NCBI GenBank assembly: GCA_945957305.1
Contig: CAMFLN010000022.1
Coordinates: 1 to 12,413, forward strand
Direction of reading: 5' to 3'
Origin: an uncultured Planctomycetaceae bacterium
GTDB taxonomy: Bacteria > Planctomycetota > Planctomycetia > Pirellulales > JACPPG01
Length of the DNA stretch: 12,413 nt
Shown: positions 1 through 6,215 of the stretch, piece by piece
Position numbering within the stretch: position 1 is the first letter of the stretch
Layout: every line of letters starts with the position of its first letter
Program-made: the position numbers and the translations under genes
The notes under the pieces: generated by a model
Databases searched by the model: none
What the model saw: the letters and a program-made list of their open reading frames with translations, nothing else
What the model was told of the DNA's origin: nothing

Positions 1-300
1 TTCTTCGGCTGCGGCACGCTGTTGGTCCTGGCGCTTGTCGTACTGGCGCATTTTCCAAAAAGTCCGTTGCGGGCTGCGCTCGTGCAAATCTGCGGCTGGG
101 CCACGGCGCTTCTGTGCGGGGCCTGGATTGCCTCGCCTGCCGATCCAATTCCCGATGTTTTCTTCCCGGTTGGATTCATCGACGACGTTTTGGCCGTGAT
201 CGTCGGGTTCAAAGCAGCCAAGGCGGCCTGGAAGGCCGGTAAGGAAAAGGCCGCCTTCCAGGAGGAAGAGGCGGCCGCGGCGGGGCGGCGGGCGGCATGA
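1..300 (+). CDS. YkvA/DUF1232-type small membrane protein, 5' end cut off
   Basis: The reading frame is open from the first base of the window and stops at 298-300, so this is the C-terminal part (99 codons) of a gene that begins upstream. A TTG at 22 could serve as a start, but the hydrophobic reading continues before it, so truncation by the window edge is more likely. The visible part has hydrophobic stretches (LLVLALVVLAHF, then ALVQICGWATALLCGAWI). These are followed by SPADPIPDVFFPVGFIDDV, which matches the SPxDxIPDxxPxxGxxDD signature of the YkvA/DUF1232 family. A charged Ala/Glu/Lys-rich tail ends the protein. The biochemical role of the family is not established. The gene is 55 nt upstream of the ParB-like gene on the same strand, so it may be the preceding member of the same operon. 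Confidence 0.75.
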   Translation, partial: FFGCGTLLVLALVVLAHFPKSPLRAALVQICGWATALLCGAWIASPADPIPDVFFPVGFIDDVLAVIVGFKAAKAAWKAGKEKAAFQEEEAAAAGRRAA

Positions 301-309
301 GGCCGCCCG
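289..309 (+). terminator. GC-rich hairpin over the stop codon of the DUF1232 gene
   Basis: CGGGCGGC (289-296) and GCCGCCCG (302-309) form a perfect 8-bp stem with the 5-nt loop ATGAG, which contains the stop codon. The only T-rich stretch (TTTTA) begins about 11 nt after the stem, so this is not a standard Rho-independent terminator. It could attenuate transcription or stabilise the mRNA before the ParB-like gene. It may also be a chance result of the very GC-rich gene end. Confidence 0.3.
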
Positions 310-355
310 TGCGCCCGTCGTTTTAATACCCGCGATTTCTTAGGAAGGAGTTCTC

Positions 356-1210
356 ATGTCCCACGAAGCGATTCGATACGTGCCACTCGACCAAATCGAT
401 TGCGAACTGCAAATCCGCACCAGTTTCGCCGAACAGCCTTTGATCGGCCTGGCGCGCAGTATCCAGGAAATTGGCCTGCAACAGCCACTCCGCGTGCGTG
501 CCGCCGGCGAGCGTTTTGTCGTGGTTGACGGTGAGCGCCGACTACGAGCGGCGCGGCTCGCGAAGCTCGCGGAAGTGCCGGTCATTGTTGAAGAAAAACC
601 TCTTTGCGCCGGCGAAATTCTGCAACGCCAGCTGATCGCCAATCTGCAGCGTGCGGGTCACACGCCGGTGGAGCGGGCGCAAGCTATCAAGCGGCTCCTG
701 GACGAGACGGGCTGGGCCGCCGTGGAAGCCGCCGGCAAATGCGGCATCTCCAGTGCCACCGTGACGCGGTCCTTAGCGATCCTGGAACTCCCCCAGCCGA
801 TCCAAGCGCGGATTAATGCCGGCGAAGTCCCGGAAAGTGCCGGCTATTTGCTCAAGCAGGTGGCCGATCCTCACAAGCGCGCGGAACTCGTTTCGCAGAT
901 GGCAGCAGGCCAGCTCTCGCGCGATGCGCTGGCCAGTGAAGTCAAAACCGATCGTCCACGCAAATCCCGCAAGTCTACCCCGAGCGTGAATCGCGCCACG
1001 GCGCTCGTGGCCGGCGGTGATTCGGTGACTGTGGTCGGGACCGCCCTGACGCTCGATCGCATGGTCGACGCTTTGTCGTCAGTGCTGGCCAGGATTCGCA
1101 AGTTGCGCTCGCGCGGCGTGGCCGATGTGGCGATGGCCTGCCGCTTGTTGCGTGAAGAGGCCCAGGCCGAGATGAAGGCTGCCCCGGCAGTTGCCCAGGA
1201 GGTGTCGTGA
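356..1210 (+). CDS. ParB/Spo0J-like DNA-binding protein
   Basis: A 284-aa protein with a strong ribosome binding site (GGAAGGAG, 5 nt before the ATG). The order of motifs is that of ParB-like proteins. An N-terminal ParB/sulfiredoxin-type fold carries the box GERRLRAAR at residues 59-67. The NLQRAGHTPVE box lies at about 96-106, in the place of the usual ENLQR motif. A helix-turn-helix follows at about 118-133 (KCGISSATVTRSLAIL). A basic linker (PRKSRKS) near 200 leads to a C-terminal helical part. Known family roles are CTP-dependent centromere binding in partitioning and, on mobile elements, transcriptional control or DNA processing. No ParA partner is in the window, so a partition function is unproven. 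It overlaps the coupling-protein gene in a TGATG arrangement, which suggests a role linked to DNA transfer or maintenance of the island. Confidence 0.85.
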   Translation: MSHEAIRYVPLDQIDCELQIRTSFAEQPLIGLARSIQEIGLQQPLRVRAAGERFVVVDGERRLRAARLAKLAEVPVIVEEKPLCAGEILQRQLIANLQRAGHTPVERAQAIKRLLDETGWAAVEAAGKCGISSATVTRSLAILELPQPIQARINAGEVPESAGYLLKQVADPHKRAELVSQMAAGQLSRDALASEVKTDRPRKSRKSTPSVNRATALVAGGDSVTVVGTALTLDRMVDALSSVLARIRKLRSRGVADVAMACRLLREEAQAEMKAAPAVAQEVS

Positions 1211-2706
1211 TGGACGAAAACCAGATCATGGCTGCCTGCCTGGCAGCTTGCGGACTGTTGTGGGTCGTCGGCCGCCGCCGGCAGCCGCGTAAAGGGAACC
1301 TTGACGCCCCGTTGTTTCGTTGGACCAAAAAGGATCCCTTTACGGTTCGCGATCTGATCAATGGCGGAGTGTGCATCGTGGGACGCGTCGGATCGGGGAA
1401 GACGAGTTCGTCTGGTCGCATTGTGGCGCAATCAATTGTGAATTATCGCAATTCGGGTGGGCTGATCTGCGCCGCCAAACCTGGCGAGGACGTGGCCCTG
1501 TGGCGAAAAATCTTCGCGCAAGCCGGCCGCAGCAAGGATCTATTAATATTCGAACCTGATGGCAAGCTGCGGTTCAACTTCCTGGCCGAGGCGCTGCGCC
1601 ACGGCGGACACACCCGCGAGATCACGAAGTGCATCACCACGATCGGCGAGACGCTGCGGTCAAGCGACCATCGTCGCGGCGAGAACGCCGATTTCTGGGA
1701 GCGTGAACAAGAGCGGATGATCTACAACGCCGTGGGGCCGGTGAAGCTGGCCACCGGTGCCGTCAACGCTCCTGATTTGCAGGAGTTCATCGTCACGGCC
1801 GCCGAGAACCCGGCGCAATTGAGCGAGCCGGCCTGGAAGAGCAAGTTTCACTGCCAGTGCATGGAAGCGGCCTGCCACGCGCGCAAGTCGAAGTTCGACG
1901 CGCATGATTATCAGCTCGCCAGCGACTACTGGTTCGCGGAAGTCCCCGCGATGTCCGATCGTACGAGGTCGTCAATCACGACGGGCGTGCTGGGCATCCT
2001 GCACACTTTCAATACGGGGCTGGTGCGGGAGTTGGTATCAACAACCACGAACGTCAGTCCCGACGACCTGCTGCGGCGCAAGTGGATCTTGGTGAATATG
2101 CCGCCGGCGGCCTACGGCGACATGGGCAGTTTTGTGAATGCCGGCTGGAAGTACCTGACGCAAAAGGCGATTCTCCGCCGCCACGCCAGACCAAAAGATC
2201 CGATCCATGTGATCTGGTGCGACGAAGCGGCGCAGTTCACCAATAGCCATGACCAGTATTTCGTCTCGCAGTGCCGGTCGCACCTAGGGTGCCTGGTCTA
2301 TCTCTGTCAATCGCTGCACAGCTTCCACGCGGCCTTGGGGGGAGGCGAAGGCCGCCATCAGGCCCAGGCGCTGTTGGCGAATTTTGGACATCGCATTTTT
2401 CACGCCCTCGGTGACATGGAAACCGCGATGTGGGCCAGTGGCTTGGTCGGGCAGCGTCTGGAGACGCTCATCGGCGGCTCGATGCAGCCGACCACCGACA
2501 TCTGGGACGAAATCATGAGCTATGGCCACTTCACCTCCACATTCAACACGCAATACCAACCCATCCTGCAAACCAACGAATTCATGAACGGCTTGCGGAC
2601 CGGCGGCCGCAAGGCGGGCTACGTCTGTGACGGCATCGTGGTGCGCTCGGGCGAGAGATTTTCCAACGGCGAGAACTGGTTACGAATGGCCTTCAGTCAA
2701 AGGTGA
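1210..2706 (+). CDS. VirD4/TraG-type coupling ATPase (type IV coupling protein-like)
   Basis: A 498-aa protein. The ATG at 1210 overlaps the ParB-like stop (TGATG) and has AGGAGG 7 nt upstream, which favours it over the in-frame GTG at 1207. A single N-terminal membrane segment lies at about residues 6-20. Walker A is GRVGSGKTS at 58-66 (Lys64). The segments KPGED and FEPDGKLRFNF recall the nucleotide-domain motifs of VirD4/TrwB proteins. Walker B is HVIWCDE at 333-339, followed by the TraM-recognition-like region with CLVYLCQSLHSF. Family members are inner-membrane hexameric ATPases that bring relaxase-DNA or protein substrates to a type IV secretion channel. The protein is shorter than many VirD4 proteins (usually 550-650 aa). 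No relaxase or VirB4 gene is seen nearby, so the transfer apparatus would lie outside the window or be absent. Confidence 0.85.
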   Translation: MDENQIMAACLAACGLLWVVGRRRQPRKGNLDAPLFRWTKKDPFTVRDLINGGVCIVGRVGSGKTSSSGRIVAQSIVNYRNSGGLICAAKPGEDVALWRKIFAQAGRSKDLLIFEPDGKLRFNFLAEALRHGGHTREITKCITTIGETLRSSDHRRGENADFWEREQERMIYNAVGPVKLATGAVNAPDLQEFIVTAAENPAQLSEPAWKSKFHCQCMEAACHARKSKFDAHDYQLASDYWFAEVPAMSDRTRSSITTGVLGILHTFNTGLVRELVSTTTNVSPDDLLRRKWILVNMPPAAYGDMGSFVNAGWKYLTQKAILRRHARPKDPIHVIWCDEAAQFTNSHDQYFVSQCRSHLGCLVYLCQSLHSFHAALGGGEGRHQAQALLANFGHRIFHALGDMETAMWASGLVGQRLETLIGGSMQPTTDIWDEIMSYGHFTSTFNTQYQPILQTNEFMNGLRTGGRKAGYVCDGIVVRSGERFSNGENWLRMAFSQR

Positions 2707-2709
2707 ACC

Positions 2710-3276
2710 ATGCACAACAACCATCAGCACAATCCCTTCGATATGCGCGCCGCGGTCAATCTGATGTACGTGGTCGTCAGCGGTCACGCTACCTGCGTCA
2801 CGCCGTTCGTACGGCGGAATTTCGGCCGCGAGGCGCTCGGACGCAATGGCGCCATGGCGTTTGTGATCCTGTTTCTCTACATGGCGGCCTATCCCCGGCA
2901 CGTGGCGCTGCAGCAGTTCACCCTGTGGTGGTTCGTGATGCTGGTCTTGCAGCGGTTGAAAACGGGCTACCTGGTGAGCCGCGGCCGTTCACCGCACAGT
3001 CGCTACGACGGCTATCCGTATGTGGGGTTTTTGTTGCCCTTTGTGAAGGATCACAAAGGTGCCTGGATATTCGAATTCCTGGCGCTTCTTGGCTGCGGCA
3101 TCTGGCTGTCCAGCCTGGATGCACCGCTGGGCAAGCTGATCATCGTGAGTGCCGTCTGCCTCATCGTCCGCACGGCCATCGACGAGGACATCGTTCGCCG
3201 TCGGTTGCATGCGATGCGCGACGCCGAAATCGAGCAGCGCGTGCTGCTGGATCGCTATCGTCGCGGCGATTTCTAA
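2710..3276 (+). CDS. Conserved-type membrane protein with about four transmembrane helices
   Basis: A 188-aa protein starting 3 nt after the coupling ATPase stop, with AAAGGTGA as the ribosome binding site. Hydrophobic segments lie at about residues 48-61, 71-84, 119-135 and 139-156. A His/Asn-rich start (MHNNHQHNPF) precedes them, and a charged C-terminal helix (DEDIVRRRLHAMRDAEIEQR) follows. No enzymatic motif is visible. Its place directly behind the ATPase gene suggests a membrane partner of the coupling or secretion complex. That is inference from context only; I do not recognise the family. A longer reading in another frame (2703-3473) has the Arg/Ala-rich composition of a shadow and was not accepted. 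Confidence 0.8.
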   Translation: MHNNHQHNPFDMRAAVNLMYVVVSGHATCVTPFVRRNFGREALGRNGAMAFVILFLYMAAYPRHVALQQFTLWWFVMLVLQRLKTGYLVSRGRSPHSRYDGYPYVGFLLPFVKDHKGAWIFEFLALLGCGIWLSSLDAPLGKLIIVSAVCLIVRTAIDEDIVRRRLHAMRDAEIEQRVLLDRYRRGDF

Positions 3277-3288
3277 CCGGAGGTCATT

Positions 3289-3549
3289 ATGTCAAACAAA
3301 AGCACACGACCAGCGTTCAGTGCGCCGCTGTGGGCGGCGTTGCGGCAGGGATCGAAGGAACTGGCCCAGGCGCTACCGGCCTTGCCCACGAGCATTCGGC
3401 CCGTCGAAGAGCCGGGCATGATGGGCAATCCGACGCCGCAACAAGTCACGGAACAGTCCCGCAGCGAAAGTGATTTTCAAAAGCTGCTCGATCGTTACGA
3501 CAGTCGATCGCGCGGTCGCGATGACCCTGATCAAGGAATGGATCGATGA
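3289..3549 (+). CDS. Small hydrophilic protein of unknown function
   Basis: An 86-aa protein with GGAGG 5 nt before its ATG, 12 nt after the membrane protein gene. Its stop overlaps the next start (ATGA at 3546-3549). It has no hydrophobic segment. The N-terminal half is rich in Ala, Pro and Leu, and the C-terminus is charged (FQKLLDRYDSRSRGRDD). No domain is recognised. The ribosome binding site, tight packing and overlap make it a real gene of the operon. A role as soluble partner of the adjacent membrane proteins is possible but not shown. Confidence 0.7.
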   Translation: MSNKSTRPAFSAPLWAALRQGSKELAQALPALPTSIRPVEEPGMMGNPTPQQVTEQSRSESDFQKLLDRYDSRSRGRDDPDQGMDR

Positions 3550-3761
3550 ATTTGCTGCTTGCATTCGTGATTGTTTGGGCCGTCATCGATCAGTGGCCAT
3601 TCCGCGGGTTGGCCTGGTTATGGCTGATCACGGTGTCGCTGCCGTTTTTAGTAATGGTCCTGGTCGTTTGGAGTGTGATCACGGGCTGTAAAGGGATCGC
3701 GGCGAAGTTAAGCCGCCTTCGTGATGCAGTTGTTACTCAATCGATCGCGGAGGACTCGTGA
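3546..3761 (+). CDS. Small membrane protein with two hydrophobic segments
   Basis: A 71-aa protein translationally coupled to the preceding gene by an ATGA overlap, with AAGGA 8 nt before its ATG. Two hydrophobic stretches (about residues 2-15 and 21-45) form a probable hairpin in the membrane. A basic amphipathic tail (GCKGIAAKLSRLRD) follows. Small two-helix proteins of this kind are common in conjugation operons (compare the VirB2/VirB3-like size range), but no family-specific motif is visible, so no such identity is claimed. Its stop overlaps the next start as TGATG. Confidence 0.65.
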   Translation: MNLLLAFVIVWAVIDQWPFRGLAWLWLITVSLPFLVMVLVVWSVITGCKGIAAKLSRLRDAVVTQSIAEDS

Positions 3762-3901
3762 TGTCGTTTTCGACGTTGTTCTTCCTGGCCGCCTGCACCG
3801 CAATGTACCGGCTGGGCATTTTCAATGAACGCCATCCGGGCCGCACGCGCGCCTGGCTTTGGAAGGTCACCGTCTGGACCTGGAAATCACTGAACAAGTG
3901 A
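3761..3901 (+). CDS. 46-aa small protein with a hydrophobic N-terminus
   Basis: The ATG at 3761 overlaps the preceding stop (TGATG) and has GGAGG 7 nt upstream, so the start is well supported despite the small size. The protein begins MSFSTLFFLAACTAMYRLG, a hydrophobic segment that could be a short membrane anchor. It continues with a basic Trp-rich part (RAWLWKVTVWTWKSLNK). The FFLAAC segment superficially resembles a lipobox, but a lipoprotein signal normally has a positively charged N-region, which is absent here. Function is unknown. The tight coupling suggests it is made together with the neighbouring 71-aa membrane protein. Confidence 0.6.
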   Translation: MSFSTLFFLAACTAMYRLGIFNERHPGRTRAWLWKVTVWTWKSLNK

Positions 3902-3928
3902 GCCGGAACTACCGGACAAGGGCTGCAA

Positions 3929-4108
3929 ATGAATCGTCATCGATGGTACTTCGTCTGCAGCTGTTGCGATGCCAAATGGTTCGCGTTCGCGCCCCGAATG
4001 GCGTGTCCATGTTGCGGCGCTATGACAAATTCGACCGGCCGGTTCGTGCCGCCTTGGCTGAAGCAATCGAAGCATAGCCGGCCTCCAGAGAAACCGGACG
4101 AACACTGA
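3929..4108 (+). CDS. 59-aa zinc-ribbon-like small protein
   Basis: The ATG at 3929 has AAGGG 6 nt upstream, and the stop TGA (4106-4108) overlaps the next start in a TGATG. The predicted protein has two Cys pairs, CSCC at residues 10-13 and CPCCGA at 26-31, separated by 12 residues. That gives two CxxC knuckles (Cys10/Cys13 and Cys26/Cys29) typical of a zinc ribbon or rubredoxin-type knuckle. The rest is a Pro/Lys-rich basic tail. It probably binds zinc and possibly nucleic acid or a protein partner; the partner is unknown. Other frames across this stretch lack these motifs and the clean overlap. Confidence 0.65.
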   Translation: MNRHRWYFVCSCCDAKWFAFAPRMACPCCGAMTNSTGRFVPPWLKQSKHSRPPEKPDEH

Positions 4109-4377
4109 TGTCCAACCGGCAAGCGCCTTCTGACAGGATTGAACGCAGCGATTCGCTTGCTGCGAGCGACCTTCCGGTCGATTCCGCGCTACCCGCCTGG
4201 ATTACGCCCGAGCTGATCGAGGACACGATCCGCGTCTGGCAACCCTACTACGCGACCGCTCTTACCCCGCAAGACGCCATCACCATCGTCCGGGATTTGG
4301 GTCGGCTGCTGGACGTGTTGTGCCGGAATGAGACGTCCAAGTCGCAGCGTAAGCATGCTGACGGAGCTAACGGGTGA
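4108..4377 (+). CDS. Small soluble protein of unknown function, last gene of the first operon
   Basis: An 89-aa protein starting in a TGATG overlap with the zinc-ribbon gene. The central part (ALPAWITPELIEDTIRVWQP, then YYATALTPQDAITIVRDLGR) reads like a compact conserved helical domain. It is followed by LLDVL and a basic tail. From memory, proteins with this ITPELIxxTIxVWQPYY pattern occur in planctomycete islands just ahead of recombinase genes; this cannot be checked here. Function is unknown. The stop codon TGA overlaps a GTG that opens a ten-codon reading frame, which may be the remnant of a further coupled gene. Confidence 0.7.
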   Translation: MSNRQAPSDRIERSDSLAASDLPVDSALPAWITPELIEDTIRVWQPYYATALTPQDAITIVRDLGRLLDVLCRNETSKSQRKHADGANG

Positions 4378-4406
4378 GCCAATTTGTACACGCCGCGTAC
4401 AGTTGA
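4374..4406 (+). pseudogene. Ten-codon coupled ORF, possible 5' stub of a lost gene
   Basis: A GTG at 4374 overlaps the preceding stop (GTGA), as the other genes of this operon do, but the frame encodes only VSQFVHAAYS before a TGA at 4404-4406. Serine recombinases often begin with a few residues followed by a strand such as AxYxRVS, which the stub would fit. It could therefore be the start of a recombinase gene interrupted when the downstream cargo entered. Ten codons are too few to be sure, and it may simply be a chance reading. Confidence 0.2.
4385..4401. promoter_or_regulatory. 17-bp inverted repeat, possible operator
   Basis: TGTAC and GTACA flank a 7-nt GC-rich spacer. The repeat lies about 50 nt upstream of the promoter-like elements of the precursor gene, so a regulator could bind there. 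No second copy was seen next to the other genes, which weakens the case. Confidence 0.2.
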
Positions 4407-4428
4407 TGCACCCTGCGAATATTGATGA

Positions 4429-4452
4429 GATGCTCATAGCATCGGCTTTTTT
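4429..4452 (+). terminator. Terminator-like hairpin closing the ParB/coupling-protein operon
   Basis: GATGC and GCATC form a 5-bp stem around the loop TCATA. The stem is followed by GGC and six T residues, 52 nt after the last stop of the first operon. The stem is short and only moderately GC-rich, so termination may be partial. Its position, directly before the promoter-like pair of the peptide cassette, supports a transcription boundary here. Confidence 0.45.
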
Positions 4453-4453
4453 C

Positions 4454-4482
4454 TTGAAGCGGCCAGTTTCACTCGGTAGACT
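4454..4482 (+). promoter_or_regulatory. Sigma-70-like promoter of the peptide cassette
   Basis: TTGAAG (4454-4459) and TAGACT (4477-4482) are separated by exactly 17 nt. Each matches the consensus at four of six positions. Transcription would begin near 4489, leaving a leader of about 40 nt before the precursor ATG. The elements lie just after the terminator-like hairpin. The match is modest, and planctomycete promoters are poorly defined. Confidence 0.4.
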
Positions 4483-4527
4483 GCCTCCACCCGTTTCCCT
4501 ACCTTTTTTCACTGTCTGAGGTGCGCA

Positions 4528-4749
4528 ATGGCAAAGAAAAAGGCCGCGAAGAAAAAGGCGACTCGTGGTGGAAGGCTACAGCTCATCGTATCGGATGAGA
4601 AGAAACCAAAGATTACGGTCGCGGCGGGCGAGAAACTAGAAGTTGTTGCGGTGTCACTTATCGACCCGGGGCGCAAACCAGCGCGCGCGACCGCAGCGCG
4701 CTTGTGCGGAGGCACGAGTACTTGCTTGGCCCTTGTTGATGTCTCCTAA
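4528..4749 (+). CDS. Candidate RiPP precursor peptide with a two-Cys core
   Basis: A 73-aa peptide with GAGG 6 nt before its ATG. It starts with a Lys-rich segment (MAKKKAAKKKATRGG). A beta-prone middle part follows (LQLIVSDEKKPKITVAAGEK). It ends in RATAARLCGGTSTCLALVDV plus a last Ser, with Cys60 and Cys66 as its only cysteines. The short length, charged leader-like part, Gly/Ser/Thr/Cys-rich C-terminus and the radical SAM/SPASM gene 35 nt downstream are the usual pattern of a precursor whose C-terminal core is modified. Cys60 and Cys66 are candidate thioether donors as in sactipeptides or ranthipeptides; this is inference. No double-Gly cleavage site is obvious other than GG at 14-15 and 61-62, and no protease or transporter gene is adjacent. 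Alternatively it could be a small basic DNA-binding protein, as KKAAKKKA is also seen in histone H1-like tails, but the hydrophobic C-terminus argues against that. Confidence 0.65.
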   Translation: MAKKKAAKKKATRGGRLQLIVSDEKKPKITVAAGEKLEVVAVSLIDPGRKPARATAARLCGGTSTCLALVDVS

Positions 4750-4756
4750 TGCCATG

Positions 4757-4775
4757 ACGGCCGATCGCTGGCCGT
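4757..4775 (+). promoter_or_regulatory. Intercistronic hairpin between precursor and radical SAM genes
   Basis: ACGGCC and GGCCGT form a perfect 6-bp stem with a 7-nt loop (GATCGCT). The hairpin starts 8 nt after the precursor stop and ends 9 nt before the enzyme start. There is no T-run, so it is not a standard terminator. In operons with a highly expressed peptide and a low-abundance enzyme, such hairpins often protect the upstream mRNA or reduce downstream expression. It occupies the place where the ribosome binding site of the downstream gene would be expected. Confidence 0.45.
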
Positions 4776-4784
4776 TAGTCACCG

Positions 4785-6209
4785 ATGCTGACGCCATCGC
4801 GCTACAACTTTGCTGTGCAGGATGACGATCGCGTACTCCTGTATTGCGCACGAACGGGCGCTGTGCTTTCGCTGGAAGGCAGCGATCGAGTCGTGCTGGC
4901 GGAGATGCTTTGTACCTATCGCCGCCCTTTCGTGTCTGACAATCTAGCGTCGGATATGTGTGCGGAGCTGGTTCGCGGTGGGTTTCTCGTGGAGGGGGAT
5001 TTCGACGAGCTCGGCGAGGTGCGACGACAATACTGGCTTGCGCGAGAAGAATCGCCAATCGTGTTGACGATTACCACGACCATGGATTGTAATCTGGCCT
5101 GCTACTATTGCTACGAGACACGAACCGCCGATCGCCTGGAAGAATCGGATTTGCCGAGTTTGGTCGCCTACGTTCAGGGCCTCATAGCCCGCAAGGCTCC
5201 GCCAACATTGCATGTTGACTGGTATGGAGGAGAACCGCTGCTGAACGTCGCGTTTTTGGAAGCGGCTTCTTACGCACTTCAAGCCACGTGCGCGGAAAGG
5301 GGCGTTGTTTATCACGCATCGATCATAACAAATGGCACCCGTTGGCCAGGCAACGCTGCATTGTTCGTCGAGAGGCACCGCATTCGCCAAGTGCAAGTGT
5401 CATTCGATGGATTAAAACAAAACCACGATCTTCGGCGTAGGTATCGTTCCAACGATGGCGAGGGCTCTTCGTTCGACGAAGCAGTTGGGCTCGTTGATGG
5501 GCTGGTGGGTGTCGTACGAGTGGATTTGCGTTTTAACATCGATCGGAAGAACGCCTGCGATATTGTCCCGTTTTTGCAGTTTGCGGAAACGAGAGGTTGG
5601 TTCCGGAGCGACCCACCGGTGACGATCCAACCAGCTCGGCTAGCGTCATATTCTGCTCGTTCACAGTTTATGCGCAACTGGGAGCTGTCCGTCGAGGAAT
5701 ATGACACCTGTCGCGCCGTGGTCCGCGGGTACGTCGGCAAGCGGGTGGCGGTAGAGGAATCCGAGTCTCCGGATGGCTTTCCTTGGCCGAGAAGTTCTGT
5801 GTGTGCAGCCCTGAATCCGTCGTCGACTGTTATAGGAGCCGACGGTTACGCGTACCGTTGCGGTCTTCAAGTCGGAGAACAGAATCGGCGCATGGAACGG
5901 ATCTGCGCTGGTCGCAGCAACGGGAACTTGAATTCGCTGCCAATCGTCGATTTGGCAAACCCTATCGGAGACGATCGCGAGTTTTGGAGGGACTTCGACC
6001 CAACCGTTCAACCAAACTGCTCGCGTTGTTCTTTCCTGCCGATCTGTTGGGGTGGCTGTCCCAAGAAACATCTCGAAAAGGACGCCCACGCGCTCGCGGA
6101 GCAAGGCGCCTACTGGCGACATAATCTTGCTCGATTGATTCTTGCTGGCGTAGGCCGGGATCCCTCTAGATCGGTTGCGTATTCAGAAAAAGAGCAATTC
6201 AGGGATTGA
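4785..6209 (+). CDS. Radical SAM/SPASM peptide-modifying enzyme
   Basis: A 474-aa enzyme. The start at ATG 4785 is fixed by an in-frame stop at 4776-4778. Residues 1-90 (SRYNFAV, then LLYCARTGAVLSLEG and a later LVRGGFLVEGDF) look like a PqqD/RRE-type peptide-recognition region; this is a pattern judgement. The radical SAM core has CNLACYYC (Cys102, Cys106, Cys109; CX3CX2C), which binds the SAM-cleaving 4Fe-4S cluster, and GGEP at 148-151. The C-terminal SPASM part has Cys340, Cys359 and the cluster CSRCSFLPICWGGC (Cys412, 415, 421, 425), which would hold auxiliary Fe-S clusters. Known relatives are sulfatase maturases and enzymes making thioether or C-C crosslinks in RiPPs. The 73-aa peptide upstream is the likely substrate and no sulfatase is adjacent. 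No clear Shine-Dalgarno precedes the start, which fits coupling to, or lower expression than, the precursor. Confidence 0.88.
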   Translation: MLTPSRYNFAVQDDDRVLLYCARTGAVLSLEGSDRVVLAEMLCTYRRPFVSDNLASDMCAELVRGGFLVEGDFDELGEVRRQYWLAREESPIVLTITTTMDCNLACYYCYETRTADRLEESDLPSLVAYVQGLIARKAPPTLHVDWYGGEPLLNVAFLEAASYALQATCAERGVVYHASIITNGTRWPGNAALFVERHRIRQVQVSFDGLKQNHDLRRRYRSNDGEGSSFDEAVGLVDGLVGVVRVDLRFNIDRKNACDIVPFLQFAETRGWFRSDPPVTIQPARLASYSARSQFMRNWELSVEEYDTCRAVVRGYVGKRVAVEESESPDGFPWPRSSVCAALNPSSTVIGADGYAYRCGLQVGEQNRRMERICAGRSNGNLNSLPIVDLANPIGDDREFWRDFDPTVQPNCSRCSFLPICWGGCPKKHLEKDAHALAEQGAYWRHNLARLILAGVGRDPSRSVAYSEKEQFRD

Positions 6210-6215
6210 ACAGCT

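Noticed and set aside
871..1431. 186-codon minus-strand frame over the end of the ParB-like gene
   Set aside because: It is antisense to the ParB-like and coupling-protein genes, is Ser/Arg-rich and has no recognisable domain.
2703..3473. 256-codon plus-strand frame overlapping the membrane protein gene
   Set aside because: It is Arg/Gly/Ala/His-rich, without motif, and covers two genes that have good ribosome binding sites and sensible hydrophobic profiles.
4528..4565. Histone H1-like Lys/Ala tail
   Set aside because: The KKAAKKKA segment resembles such tails, but the rest of the peptide is beta-prone and ends in a two-Cys hydrophobic segment beside a radical SAM gene, which fits a precursor better.
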